Of a DNA stretch of 64,000 bases, positions 54,004 through 62,072 are shown piece after piece (the first letter of the stretch is position 1; every line of letters starts with the position of its first letter). The stretch covers positions 62,001 to 126,000 of the forward strand of contig JAGWXD010000005.1 of assembly GCA_018970085.1 (NCBI GenBank), written 5' to 3'. This stretch comes from Cyanobacteria bacterium REEB459. Its GTDB lineage: Bacteria > Cyanobacteriota > Cyanobacteriia > Phormidesmidales > Phormidesmidaceae. The notes beneath the pieces are model-generated. The model saw only the letters and a program-made list of their open reading frames with translations. It ran no database searches and was not told the DNA's origin. The translations under genes and the position numbers were made by a program.

Positions 54004-54888
54004 GTGGTTGGCGCACGCAAGACCCGGGTTCAAAGAGCCTTGCACGATTCAGATAGAGCCCCCGCAGGTAGACCTCTGGCCTGGTTTGGTGTAAGTGGAG
54101 ATCGCCCCCTGGTGGCAATCGTGGGTTTTTCCCTAGTCATCTCTATGGCTGGTCTACAGCCTCTACAGGCGATTCCCCAGCCCGCCCCAGGGTTGGCGTT
54201 CCGGCCCGATTTAGAGTTAGGGGCTCCCCGCTATGGCGTGGGGTACCGGGCTGATAGGCTAGATCGCTGCCTCAGTCAGCTGACTCCTGATGCTTTAGAT
54301 CTAGATCCAGTCATCCTCAACCAGAGTCCGGTATTGCAGCGCTGGCTCCAGGCCATTCCTGATGTTGACGCAGAGATCACCCGGCAGCCAGCCTTTCGCC
54401 CCCGGGTAAGGGCGGCCTACACAGGCTTTCCCGCCCGGGGAGAAACGGGGGGCGTTGAGGTGGGGGTGGAAGATATTTTTTTGCTTCCAGGAACCGGCCT
54501 CACCCTCAGTAGCCATTACAGCACGAACAGTAACGGTCAACGTCAGTCCTATGGAGTTGAGGCCCGGTACTATCTATTACCCTTAGGTAACTACCTTAAC
54601 CTGGCTCCCACCCTGGGCTATCGAGACCTGGCCAACCCCGACTACCGTACCGGTGGAGTGGAGTTAGGACTGCGACTCATGCTAGTTACCTCTCGCGGCG
54701 GCGGGGCCGATCTAGCTTTGAGTCAACAATGGGTCTCGCTGGGCCAGCCGGGAGAAACTAGCATCACCGGCTTTAATCTGGGCTATGCAGTGAGTTCCCA
54801 ACTGCGCCTGGCAACGGATTTAGAGTTCCAAAGCTCTCCCCTTGGCTACGACAGCCGTTGGGGCCTGGGCCTGGAGTGGTTACTTTAG
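54004..54888 (+). CDS. beta-barrel-like outer membrane protein, unknown
   Basis: This protein has a hydrophobic stretch (LVAIVGFSLVISMAGL) and then A-I-P, so a signal peptide is likely. The rest alternates polar and hydrophobic residues with aromatic ends (VEARYYLLPLGNYLNLAPTLGYRDL, GLRLMLVTSRGGGADLALSQQW), typical of an outer-membrane beta-barrel. Function unknown. The GTG at 54004 gives 294 residues, but a later start near residue 30 is possible. It lies five bases after acsF and converges on the next gene with a four-base overlap. Confidence 0.6.
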   Translation: MVGARKTRVQRALHDSDRAPAGRPLAWFGVSGDRPLVAIVGFSLVISMAGLQPLQAIPQPAPGLAFRPDLELGAPRYGVGYRADRLDRCLSQLTPDALDLDPVILNQSPVLQRWLQAIPDVDAEITRQPAFRPRVRAAYTGFPARGETGGVEVGVEDIFLLPGTGLTLSSHYSTNSNGQRQSYGVEARYYLLPLGNYLNLAPTLGYRDLANPDYRTGGVELGLRLMLVTSRGGGADLALSQQWVSLGQPGETSITGFNLGYAVSSQLRLATDLEFQSSPLGYDSRWGLGLEWLL

Positions 54889-56318
54889 AATCGCAGGTTT
54901 AGATCGGCTGGCGATCGCGGCTGCAGCCTCTGGGGCAGGCTCGGATGTTGACTGTCCTGGGGGGGCACTGGGGGTAAACTGGGCGCAGCTGGGGTAGCCC
55001 TAGGCGGGATCGGCCCAGGGGGAGCCTGGCCAGAGGCCGGTTTGGTTCCTGCCTGGGGGGTTGGATCAAAGGTTTCTACGGTGAGAGCCCGAATTAAAGG
55101 GGGATTGAGCCCATCACTGACCCGTAGGGTCAGGGTGGTACTACTGGCGGGACCAAAGGGCACAGCCAGACTGCCCTGCATCGGCACGGTGCCCGGGGAG
55201 GGCAATAGTTCTACCCGGGTGGTGGCACCACCCTCCACTCGCCAACTCAGCCGGAAACCGGGCAGGCGTTGCCCCTGATCGACTGGCACCAGGTATTTGG
55301 GCTGGGCGGCGCGACCATTCACTGTAAAGGCGACAATTCGTACGGGCCGGGGTTTAATTTCAACTACGTCGCTGACTCGGGTTGATGGGGCGGTACTGGC
55401 TACCAGTTTGACGGGTACGGGAGTCAGCTCAAATTGATAACGACCGACTGCTGTCATGCCCGTCGGTACCCCCCGGCATACCAGGTCTGGGCGAATCTGA
55501 CAAAAGGCCTTGAGGGCATCAGGAATAACCAGTTGACCGGGTTGCTTGGCCTGGCGAAAACTGAATCGTCGTCCCCCCAGGGTCGGCCCTGCTGGTTGCC
55601 GCACCACCAGCAATAGATCCTGAAGGGACTCTGGTGAGCGAATTAGCCAGCTCAATTGCACCCCGGCTGGCCCTACCGGTGCAGCCTGGTTGGGGCCTGG
55701 GACTGTCGGGCCAGCTTCGGAGTAGATCACCTGCTGGGGGGCCAGCCCTAACACCAGGGGGGCTGGGGTGTCGACAATGGTGACCAGGCTACTGGTTTTC
55801 TGCTCAGGGGCCTGGCGGCCAGACCGGGATACTAGGGTCAATTCGAAGCGGTATTGCCCGGGCTGTCGCACGGCCGTTGGCACCTTTTGGCAGGTCAAGC
55901 GCTGGGGAGTTTGGCTACAGTAAGGCTGTAGGTCCAGGGGTAAGGTTCCCGATAGATCATAGTGTTTTGGGTCTCCCACCAAGCTGCCATCGGCCGCCAG
56001 GGTTTTTAAGGTCAACTCCCCAACCTGTCTAGGGTTGCTAATCTGCCAGTTGAGCAGGGGGCTGTTTTGGTCCTTCGCGCTATATTGACTGGCCACTGGA
56101 GATAGATCGAGTAAATAGGCAGGGGCTGGCTGGTGCCACAGGAACCAGCCAATTGGGGTTACAGCTGCTGCACCTAGAGCTACCAGAGCCAGTCGTCCGG
56201 GCCAGCGCGATCGCCAATTTAGGGCGGGCTTGAGTGAACCATTCTCCGGCGGTAGGGGTTGGCTAGCCGCTTCTGGGATGGCTGGGGTCGCCGGCTCATG
56301 AAAGTTTTCCACAGGCAC
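54885..56318 (-). CDS. membrane-anchored hypothetical protein with Ig-like repeats
   Basis: This 477-residue protein has a cytoplasmic start, one transmembrane helix (RLALVALGAAAVTPIGWFLW, about residues 42-61) and an extracytoplasmic part of three to four related beta-sandwich repeats (for example LLNWQISNPRQVGELTLKTL, LSWLIRSPESLQDLLLVVRQ, FRLSWRVEGGATTRVELLP), with a Pro-rich end. No catalytic motif is visible. The GTG at 56318 gives a weak start; GTG 56312 is an alternative. The first DnaA-like box (56305-56313) lies inside this N-terminal coding region. Confidence 0.6.
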   Translation of the reverse strand: MPVENFHEPATPAIPEAASQPLPPENGSLKPALNWRSRWPGRLALVALGAAAVTPIGWFLWHQPAPAYLLDLSPVASQYSAKDQNSPLLNWQISNPRQVGELTLKTLAADGSLVGDPKHYDLSGTLPLDLQPYCSQTPQRLTCQKVPTAVRQPGQYRFELTLVSRSGRQAPEQKTSSLVTIVDTPAPLVLGLAPQQVIYSEAGPTVPGPNQAAPVGPAGVQLSWLIRSPESLQDLLLVVRQPAGPTLGGRRFSFRQAKQPGQLVIPDALKAFCQIRPDLVCRGVPTGMTAVGRYQFELTPVPVKLVASTAPSTRVSDVVEIKPRPVRIVAFTVNGRAAQPKYLVPVDQGQRLPGFRLSWRVEGGATTRVELLPSPGTVPMQGSLAVPFGPASSTTLTLRVSDGLNPPLIRALTVETFDPTPQAGTKPASGQAPPGPIPPRATPAAPSLPPVPPQDSQHPSLPQRLQPRSPADLNLRF

Positions 56319-56444
56319 CAGAAAATCAATATTTTTTTACGATTCAAGAAAACCGTTTGTTTTCAAGGGACTCAAGCATCAATAGATACATTTTTACCAA
56401 GAGTTTCGGAGTTTTCCACAGGTTTTGCCCTGAGGTGTGGATAA
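56305..56444. other. cluster of DnaA-box sequences with AT-rich stretch
   Basis: TTTTCCACA occurs at 56305-56313 and 56412-56420 (both inside AGTTTTCCACAGG), and TGTGGATAA (reverse of TTATCCACA) is at 56436-56444. Between the first two lies an AT-rich part (56321-56372). TTTTCCACA is the box sequence reported for the Synechococcus elongatus oriC. It could be a replication origin, a DnaA titration site or a DnaA-regulated promoter. Confidence 0.55.
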
Positions 56445-56675
56445 CCAGAAACCGAGATCACCTGGACTTCTAAAGATAGCGCACAACGGCTCGCCAGGTG
56501 CGCTCTGGGTCAATCATTTTCTCCAGATTAATCAGTGCCAAGGGTAGGGTACTTTCAGAGAAATGGCTGAAAAAAGTCCCCCCCAGTCCCTTGATCACAG
56601 GCATCACCCTGGTCTTGAGGCATGCTGAAGCTAGCCGGGTAGGCAGATACCTGGTTCCCGACAGCAGTTTGAACT
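56319..56675. other. divergent region before the diguanylate cyclase
   Basis: A 357-base region holding two of the three DnaA-like boxes and AT-rich sequence but no credible gene; a plus-strand frame at 56498-56698 has no protein-like features. Confidence 0.5.
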
Positions 56676-57764
56676 ATGACCGACAATTGGCAACCTGACT
56701 TTCCTCCGTCAGGTAAATTTCAGTCCTTAGAGGACATTCGACGGCAGTGGCTGAAGATTTTATCAGGCATTTTTCTGGTGGCCCTGACCAGCCTATGGCT
56801 AGGGGAGTTGGTGATGGGCTGTCTCAGCCCCATGGACAAGCTTGCCTATCCAGCCTTGTTGTCCCTGACCAGCCTCTCGCTAATCCTGCTCCAACTCAAT
56901 CCCAGGGCCTATAAAATCGCTGTAATGGTCATAGTGGGAGTACTAACGGCCTATCAATTGATTTTTCTGCAGGCAATTATCTGGGGATACCTGCCCACTA
57001 CCAATGGCTATAAACTAGCTACCTTTGTGCAGTGGTTTCCCCTGATTTACCTGTTGACGTTTGTCTTCGTCAGAAGAAAATATGCCCTGGGGTTCTCCCT
57101 GTTTGTGTATGGATGGGTAGCCCTATCTGCCCTGGGCTGTGGCTGGTTGGCTCAGGTCTTGCCGGTCCAGAAGCAGGCCTTTCCTTATTTGCTGAATATG
57201 GTGATTGCCCATCCCATTTATATTTCTATCTTCACTGCGGTAGCCAGTTTACAAAAGTCTTTTTCCCAGTTTCAAACCGATGCCGATATCGATTATTTAA
57301 CTAATTTGTCGAATCGACGGGCCGCCAGTCGAGCCCTTGAACGGGCCCTCAGCAGTCATGCCCAGGCCTCCATCGGAGTGATGTTAATTGATATTGATCG
57401 CTTTAAAACTATTAACGACGCCTTTGGCCATGGTATCGGCGATCAGGTGCTGGTACAGGTGGGCAAGCTGTTTCAGCAGGGTTTGCGGAAGACAGATATT
57501 GCTTCTCGCTGGGGAGGGGAGGAGTTTTTAGTGGTACTGGTAACCACTACCGCCTCAGAACTCTATCAAACGGCAGAACGATTACGCCTGCGCTTAGAGG
57601 CTTACCCCCACCCGGCGGTAGGCCAGGTAACTGCCAGTTTTGGAGTGGCTATAGCCCGGCCCGGAGATCGCCTGGAAACCTTGCTAAGACGGGCAGATCA
57701 AGCTCTGTTTAAAGCTAAGCGGGCAGGTCGTAATCGAGTCGTTGTTGCCGATCCCATCGACTAG
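56676..57764 (+). CDS. membrane diguanylate cyclase
   Basis: This 362-residue protein has about five to six membrane helices (residues 28-200), a short linker, and a GGDEF domain. The catalytic motif is intact as GGEEF (280-284), and RKTD (271-274) is a product-inhibition I-site. It should make c-di-GMP from two GTP; the membrane part (unlike MASE1/7TMR domains I know) may sense a signal. There is no EAL domain. The stand-alone MshEN-like protein at 50.6 kb is a possible c-di-GMP reader. Confidence 0.9.
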   Translation: MTDNWQPDFPPSGKFQSLEDIRRQWLKILSGIFLVALTSLWLGELVMGCLSPMDKLAYPALLSLTSLSLILLQLNPRAYKIAVMVIVGVLTAYQLIFLQAIIWGYLPTTNGYKLATFVQWFPLIYLLTFVFVRRKYALGFSLFVYGWVALSALGCGWLAQVLPVQKQAFPYLLNMVIAHPIYISIFTAVASLQKSFSQFQTDADIDYLTNLSNRRAASRALERALSSHAQASIGVMLIDIDRFKTINDAFGHGIGDQVLVQVGKLFQQGLRKTDIASRWGGEEFLVVLVTTTASELYQTAERLRLRLEAYPHPAVGQVTASFGVAIARPGDRLETLLRRADQALFKAKRAGRNRVVVADPID

Positions 57765-57887
57765 CAGCTATCCCCGGCCCCCTGACTAGGTTTATTCTGG
57801 GTCTGCCGTTTTGTTAAGACCGATGGGGATGGTACCATCAGGCCATAAAACCTGAGCTATTCTAATAACAGGTGGCACCTGCCGGTG

Positions 57888-57918
57888 CACCGGGTTAAAT
57901 CATTGATTGCACCCGGTG
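57888..57918 (+). other. hairpin in the infC leader
   Basis: CACCGGGT (57888-57895) and ACCCGGTG (57911-57918) form a perfect eight-base stem with a 15-base loop, followed by TCAGG/CCTGA (57920-57924 and 57932-57936). infC leaders in other bacteria carry regulatory hairpins. No T-tract. Confidence 0.5.
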
Positions 57919-57965
57919 ATCAGGTTAGTTGCCTGAACCAACGGCTTTAGTCTTGTCGAATTCTT

Positions 57966-57981
57966 GGAGGAAGGACTTATT
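57966..57981 (+). promoter_or_regulatory. strong Shine-Dalgarno and ATT start of infC
   Basis: GGAGGAAGGA (57966-57975) precedes an ATT at 57979-57981. GGAGG ends eight bases before ATT, a good spacing, whereas the in-frame TTG at 57964 would put the Shine-Dalgarno inside the gene. ATT is the classical start of infC, used for autoregulation by IF-3. Confidence 0.75.
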
Positions 57982-58464
57982 TCTAAGACTCAATTAGTAA
58001 ACCGGCAGATTCGTTCCCCCCAGGTTTTTTTGATTGATCATGAGAATCAAAATCGGGGCCTGATTGATACTCGAGATGCTCTAAAACTGGCGGAAGAGGA
58101 AGGCCTGGACCTGGTGGTCGTCTCCAACGGCAAAGAGGCTCCTGTGGCTAAAATTCTGGACTATGGAAAGCTTCAATACCAGCAAAGTAAGCGCCAGAAA
58201 CAAAGCTCTAAACCGTCCCTTAAGGAAGTTAAACTGCGGCCTAATGTGGGTGAGTCCGACTATCAGTTGCGCATCAAGCGCTCAATCGAATGGCTGGCAA
58301 AGGGCGATTCGGTAAAATTTATCATTCGGTTGCGGGGCCGCGAACACCAACATCGGGACCGGGCTGGAGAATTGCTGGATCGGATTGTGGAGGACCTGGG
58401 TGAGGCTGGTAAGGTACAGGCCCTCGATAAACGGGCCTTGGTTTTAATGATGACCCCGGCTTAG
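57979..58464 (+). CDS. infC: translation initiation factor IF-3
   Basis: This 161-residue factor discriminates start codons and splits ribosomes. Landmarks: NRQIRSPQVFLIDHENQNRGLIDTRDAL (N-domain), the linker GKLQYQQSKRQKQ, and the C-domain KEVKLRPNVGESDYQLRIKRSIEWLAKGDSVKFIIRLRGREHQH. The start is placed at ATT 57979 (see the ribosome-binding-site entry), as in E. coli, where it makes IF-3 control its own translation. It is the only translation gene in this part, with no rpmI or rplT next to it. Confidence 0.9.
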   Translation: MSKTQLVNRQIRSPQVFLIDHENQNRGLIDTRDALKLAEEEGLDLVVVSNGKEAPVAKILDYGKLQYQQSKRQKQSSKPSLKEVKLRPNVGESDYQLRIKRSIEWLAKGDSVKFIIRLRGREHQHRDRAGELLDRIVEDLGEAGKVQALDKRALVLMMTPA

Positions 58465-58486
58465 AACAGCCTCAGGGTTTTTAGTC

Positions 58487-58509
58487 TCAATCTCGGTAGC
58501 TTTCTCAAT
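58487..58509. repeat. 23-nt exact copy of a rimK internal segment
   Basis: This 23-base stretch, 40 bases past the rimK stop codon on its 3' side, is identical to 58628-58650 inside the rimK coding sequence (the segment encoding EKATEID). Flanks are unrelated. Direct orientation, 141 bases apart. Confidence 0.85.
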
Positions 58510-58548
58510 TGGGGCTGCTAACTAGGGCCAGGCTTATGATTCTGGTTC

Positions 58549-59457
58549 TCAATATTTGATGCGATCGCGATCGTCACTATCGGGGGTGGCGTGCTTCACA
58601 ACAAAATCAATAATCTTGCCGGCTACATCAATCTCGGTAGCTTTCTCAATGCCTTCTAGGCCGGGAGAAGAATTTACTTCCATGACCACGGGTCCGTGGT
58701 TAGACCGGAGTAAGTCAACCCCGGCTACCCGTAGGCCCATGGCCTTAGCAGCCCGGATGGCGGTACTGCGTTCTTCGGGGGTTAGCCGTACCCGAGCAGC
58801 TGACCCGCCCCGGTGCAGGTTAGATCGAAATTCCCCCGGTGCCCCCTGCCGCTTCATCGCCGCTACTACCTTATCTCCAATCACAAAGCAGCGAATATCC
58901 ATTCCCCCAGCTTCTTTGATAAATTCCTGCACCAAAATGTTGGCATCCATCCCCCGAAAGGCTTCAATCACAGATTTGGCTGCCTGTTGGGTTTCCGCCA
59001 ACACCACGCCGATGCCCTGGGTGCCCTCTAGCAGTTTAATCACCAGGGGGGCTCCGCCAACAATATCTACCAGCCCATCGATATCTTTCGTGGAGTGGGC
59101 AAAGCCTGTTACGGGTAAACCAATACCCCGACGCGCCATGATTTGTAGCGAGCGCAATTTATCTCGCGATCGGGAAATCGCCATAGAGGTATTAGCCGTA
59201 AACACTCCCATAATTTCAAACTGACGCACCACCGCTGTGCCATAGAAGGTACTGGAGGCTCCAATCCGGGGGATGATGGCATCTACCTCCACCAGGGGCT
59301 GTCCCTGGTACATCACTTTAGGATGGTGAGAGGTGATATTCATATAGCAGCGCATATGGTCAATGATTTGGATGGCGTGACCCCGTACCTCCCCAGCTTC
59401 CTTCAAACGGCGGGTGGAATAGAGAGTGGAATCCCTGGATAGAATGACAATCTTCAT
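58549..59457 (-). CDS. rimK: RimK-type ATP-grasp ligase
   Basis: This 302-residue ATP-grasp enzyme resembles E. coli RimK, which adds glutamates to the C-terminus of ribosomal protein S6. It shows [68 protein letters not shown] and the metal-binding [15 protein letters not shown]. Another ligase activity (such as poly-glutamate or cofactor synthesis) is possible. It is preceded by a RimB-like protease gene, eight bases apart. Confidence 0.92.
   Translation of the reverse strand: MKIVILSRDSTLYSTRRLKEAGEVRGHAIQIIDHMRCYMNITSHHPKVMYQGQPLVEVDAIIPRIGASSTFYGTAVVRQFEIMGVFTANTSMAISRSRDKLRSLQIMARRGIGLPVTGFAHSTKDIDGLVDIVGGAPLVIKLLEGTQGIGVVLAETQQAAKSVIEAFRGMDANILVQEFIKEAGGMDIRCFVIGDKVVAAMKRQGAPGEFRSNLHRGGSAARVRLTPEERSTAIRAAKAMGLRVAGVDLLRSNHGPVVMEVNSSPGLEGIEKATEIDVAGKIIDFVVKHATPDSDDRDRIKY
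58628..58650. repeat. 23-nt repeat, copy inside rimK
   Basis: This is the second copy of the 23-base exact repeat at 58487-58509, inside rimK near its 3' end. Part of the coding sequence, so likely the original copy. Confidence 0.85.
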
Positions 59458-59465
59458 ACAATGGC

Positions 59466-59930
59466 TTAGGGGTGAGCAGAGACCAGGAAATCCTCGGGTA
59501 AGGGTTGCAGATAGGAGTGGCCCGGATCCACCAGATAACGGCGTCTGACCGCCTGACGCCCTAGTAACATGCGAAACCCCATCTCATCCCGGTTGGTTAG
59601 GGTCAGTTCAATGGGCCAGGTCACTCTTCCTACCTGCACAGTGGTTAGGATCACTGGTCGGAGTTCTGCCTGACCTCCAGAATTTCGTACCATACGATCC
59701 TCCAGCAGGGCTGCCTCGATCGTCACAATATGACTATCGTCCCGTTGGATAGGGTGGGCTTGAAATCGCACCATGGCCTGCCCATCTCGCTCAAACCGTT
59801 CCAGGTCAAAGGCGTGGAGGGCGGAGGACCGAGCCCCTGTGTCGATTTTCACTTTAATAGCATGCACCCCTAACTCTGGTAGCGCAATCCACTCTCGCCA
59901 GCCAATGGTGCCATAGGGTTTAGTCGCCAT
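59466..59930 (-). CDS. rimB: RimB-type retropepsin-like protein (DUF785)
   Basis: This 154-residue protein has [16 protein letters not shown] with the aspartyl-protease-like D-T-G-A and ends in a second half with [21 protein letters not shown]. That fits the DUF785/RimB family of retropepsin-like proteins, often paired with RimK; in Pseudomonas RimB modulates RimK function. ATG 59930 ([11 protein letters not shown]) is used. The rimB-rimK pair has an eight-base gap and is surely one transcript. Confidence 0.85.
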   Translation of the reverse strand: MATKPYGTIGWREWIALPELGVHAIKVKIDTGARSSALHAFDLERFERDGQAMVRFQAHPIQRDDSHIVTIEAALLEDRMVRNSGGQAELRPVILTTVQVGRVTWPIELTLTNRDEMGFRMLLGRQAVRRRYLVDPGHSYLQPLPEDFLVSAHP

Positions 59931-60112
59931 AATCACCCGGTCTTGCAACAGAGATGCCGGTTAGCCTTTGATGTTGACCTGTGGTCATTGTCCTATAGCT
60001 TTTGCAAATTACAGGAGCGCCCTGGAATCAGCTAAAATAATTAACTGTTTCCCATACACCCTTTGGAGTTGCCCGGCCCAAATTGATTAATGACGAGATG
60101 CAACCCCTCTAC

Positions 60113-60146
60113 CTTAATCGTCGACCGGTCTTAATCGTCGACCAGT
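60113..60146. repeat. 17-nt tandem repeat
   Basis: CTTAATCGTCGACC[G/A]GT occurs twice back to back with one mismatch; each unit contains the palindrome GTCGAC. It lies about 130 bases before the permease start. Confidence 0.75.
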
Positions 60147-60152
60147 CACTCC

Positions 60153-60165
60153 AGAGCTCAGCTCT
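60153..60165. promoter_or_regulatory. 13-bp palindrome, candidate operator
   Basis: AGAGCT-C-AGCTCT is a perfect odd palindrome just after the tandem repeat and before the permease gene. No known regulator consensus matches. Confidence 0.4.
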
Positions 60166-60275
60166 CGGGGCCTGAGGTCTGGTTAAGGGAGGTGAGTTTA
60201 GACTGGGCCGTATTGACCGCCCACCACTGTCCCGAGGATTCTAGCCGGAGCTATGCTGCGGAGTTATCCCCATCT

Positions 60276-61295
60276 ATGGTTCAACTTAATAACGGTATTA
60301 CCCTGTTCTTCAGCCTGCTGGTAGAAGCGATACCTTTTTTGCTGCTGGGGGTTCTTTTTTCTAGCCTGCTATTGCTTTTTGTCGATGAGCAGCGGCTCCT
60401 AACCTTGATTCCCAAAAACGTGGTATTAGCCGCCCTGATGGGAGGGCTGATCGGATTTTTGTTTCCCGTGTGTGAATGCGGCAATATTCCGGTGGCCCGC
60501 CGTCTACTCCTGAAGGGGGCTCCTACTGCCCTGGCGATTGGCTTCTTGCTGGCGGCTCCCACGGTTAACCCGATTGTCTTTTGGGCCACCTGGATAGCCT
60601 TTCGCGACCAGCCAGAAATTGTTTTTCTGCGGGTAGGGTTTACCCTGGTGATCGCCGTTCTGGTGGCGCTGATTTTTAGTGTTCAAACCGACAGTCGTCC
60701 CCTATTGCAGGATCATCTTAGCCGCCTCATGCCGGCTCCGGTCCAGCCTGGAGAAAAACCTCCTGGATCCGGTTTTCAGACCGCTGACCTGCTCAGGTCT
60801 GGCACCTTTTTAGTGCAATCGCCGGGGCAGGTGGTCTCCCTGGATGCCGCCTTAGTCCAAACCTGGGCCAGTTCTTCCCGGTCTTTGAGAATGCGCCTGG
60901 GCCTGATGCTCGATAACATGGTGCTGGAGGTCCGGGAACTGGGAGCAGTGCTGATTGTGGGCAGTGCGATCGCCGCCTTGGTGCAGGTGATAGTGCCGCG
61001 GGAAGTCGTTTTAAGTCTGGGCCAGGGACCCATCACCTCGATCCTGGCGATGATGACCTTGGCCTGGGTAGTGTCCATTTGTTCCACCGTCGACGCCTTT
61101 TTTGCCCTCTCCTTTGCGTCTATGTTTACCAGTGGGTCGCTGTTGGCCTTTCTGGTATTTGGGCCCATGGTAGACCTGAAAAATATCAGTCTGTTGCTAA
61201 CGGTGTTTAAGAGTCGTACCATCATTTACCTGTTTGCCCTGGTGGCCCAGTTGACCTTTCTTTTGACCCTGGCAATGAATCTCTATGGTAATTAA
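60276..61295 (+). CDS. DUF318 family permease (YcgR/YraQ-like)
   Basis: This 339-residue integral membrane protein has about eight helices and the DUF318 motif PVCECGNIPVARRLLLKGAPTALAIGFLLAAPTVNPIV, with Cys residues typical of the family, and a later repeat-like GTFLV/SICSTVDAFFALSFASMFTSGSLLAF. ATG 60276 (MVQLNNGITLFF) is used. Substrate unknown. Its partner TIGR03943 protein overlaps its end, the pairing known from Bacillus YcgR-YcgQ. Confidence 0.85.
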   Translation: MVQLNNGITLFFSLLVEAIPFLLLGVLFSSLLLLFVDEQRLLTLIPKNVVLAALMGGLIGFLFPVCECGNIPVARRLLLKGAPTALAIGFLLAAPTVNPIVFWATWIAFRDQPEIVFLRVGFTLVIAVLVALIFSVQTDSRPLLQDHLSRLMPAPVQPGEKPPGSGFQTADLLRSGTFLVQSPGQVVSLDAALVQTWASSSRSLRMRLGLMLDNMVLEVRELGAVLIVGSAIAALVQVIVPREVVLSLGQGPITSILAMMTLAWVVSICSTVDAFFALSFASMFTSGSLLAFLVFGPMVDLKNISLLLTVFKSRTIIYLFALVAQLTFLLTLAMNLYGN

Positions 61296-62070
61296 TTCTT
61301 ACCCCTTCCCTGGCAGAGCATCGGCCTGGCCTTGGCAAAGCCTTTTAGACGCCTTGATGTTGCTGCTTTGGGCCGCTGTTCTGCTGCGGTTTAGCTTGAC
61401 CGGTCAGCTTTACCTGCTGATCCATCCCGATTACGCTGGATTAGTCTACCTGGCCCTGGTCATTCTGCTGGGGCTGGGGTTAGGGCGCTTAAACCAGTTG
61501 AGGCGGAGCTGGCGGGGAGGCCAACCCAGACCCCGCAGTCAGGATCATAATCCCCTCTTACCCCGGCAGCTAACCACTAGCTTACTGCTGGCGGTGGCTG
61601 TTTTTGGTCTGATCTACAGTCCCCGTCCCTTTAATAGCCAAACTGCATTTCAGCGGGGCATTACCGATGTACTGGGACAAACCCGCTCTCGTCCTCAGCG
61701 CTTTAGTGTGAGCACCAACCCAGCCGATCGCACCATTGTCGATTGGGTCCATACCCTGCATGTCTACCCCGAACCCGATGCCTACACTAACCAGCCGGTG
61801 AAGGTGACAGGGTTTGTTACGATCATGCCAGGGTGGCCCGAGCATCAGTTTATGATTTCTCGCTTCGTCCTCACCTGTTGTGCCGCCGATGCCTATCCGG
61901 TAGGTCTGGCGGTGGATCTGCCGGCCGGTACGGCGGCCCCTAAGGCCGATAGCTGGCTGCAGGTCACCGGTCAAATGACCACCGTAATCCTGGATGGAAA
62001 ACGCCAGGTTGCCATCGGTTCAGCCCGTTTGACGGCGATTCCTGAACCTCGTACCCCCTACGCATACTAG
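61285..62070 (+). CDS. TIGR03943 family membrane protein (YcgQ-like)
   Basis: This 261-residue protein has three to four membrane helices (residues 20-50, 53-70, 95-112) and a C-terminal extracytoplasmic domain with FVTIMPGWPEHQFMISRFVLTCCAADAYPVGLAVD, the TIGR03943 core with the conserved Cys-Cys and metal-like segment. It starts 11 bases inside the end of the permease gene, so translation is likely coupled and the two form one complex. Confidence 0.88.
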   Translation: MVINSYPFPGRASAWPWQSLLDALMLLLWAAVLLRFSLTGQLYLLIHPDYAGLVYLALVILLGLGLGRLNQLRRSWRGGQPRPRSQDHNPLLPRQLTTSLLLAVAVFGLIYSPRPFNSQTAFQRGITDVLGQTRSRPQRFSVSTNPADRTIVDWVHTLHVYPEPDAYTNQPVKVTGFVTIMPGWPEHQFMISRFVLTCCAADAYPVGLAVDLPAGTAAPKADSWLQVTGQMTTVILDGKRQVAIGSARLTAIPEPRTPYAY

Positions 62071-62072
62071 CG

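Larger units (their letters stand above)
59931..60275. other. divergent region before the permease operon
   Basis: This 345-base region holds no gene but has a 17-base tandem duplication (60113-60146) and the palindrome AGAGCT-C-AGCTCT (60153-60165). It is the promoter region of rimB and of the permease operon. Confidence 0.55.

Noticed and set aside
54027-54036. GGTTCAAAGA that looks like a tRNA T-loop
   Set aside because: No acceptor or anticodon stem around it, and it lies in the start of a barrel-like protein gene.
56498-56698. 66-residue plus-strand frame before the diguanylate cyclase
   Set aside because: It overlaps the real start of the next gene and has no protein-like pattern.
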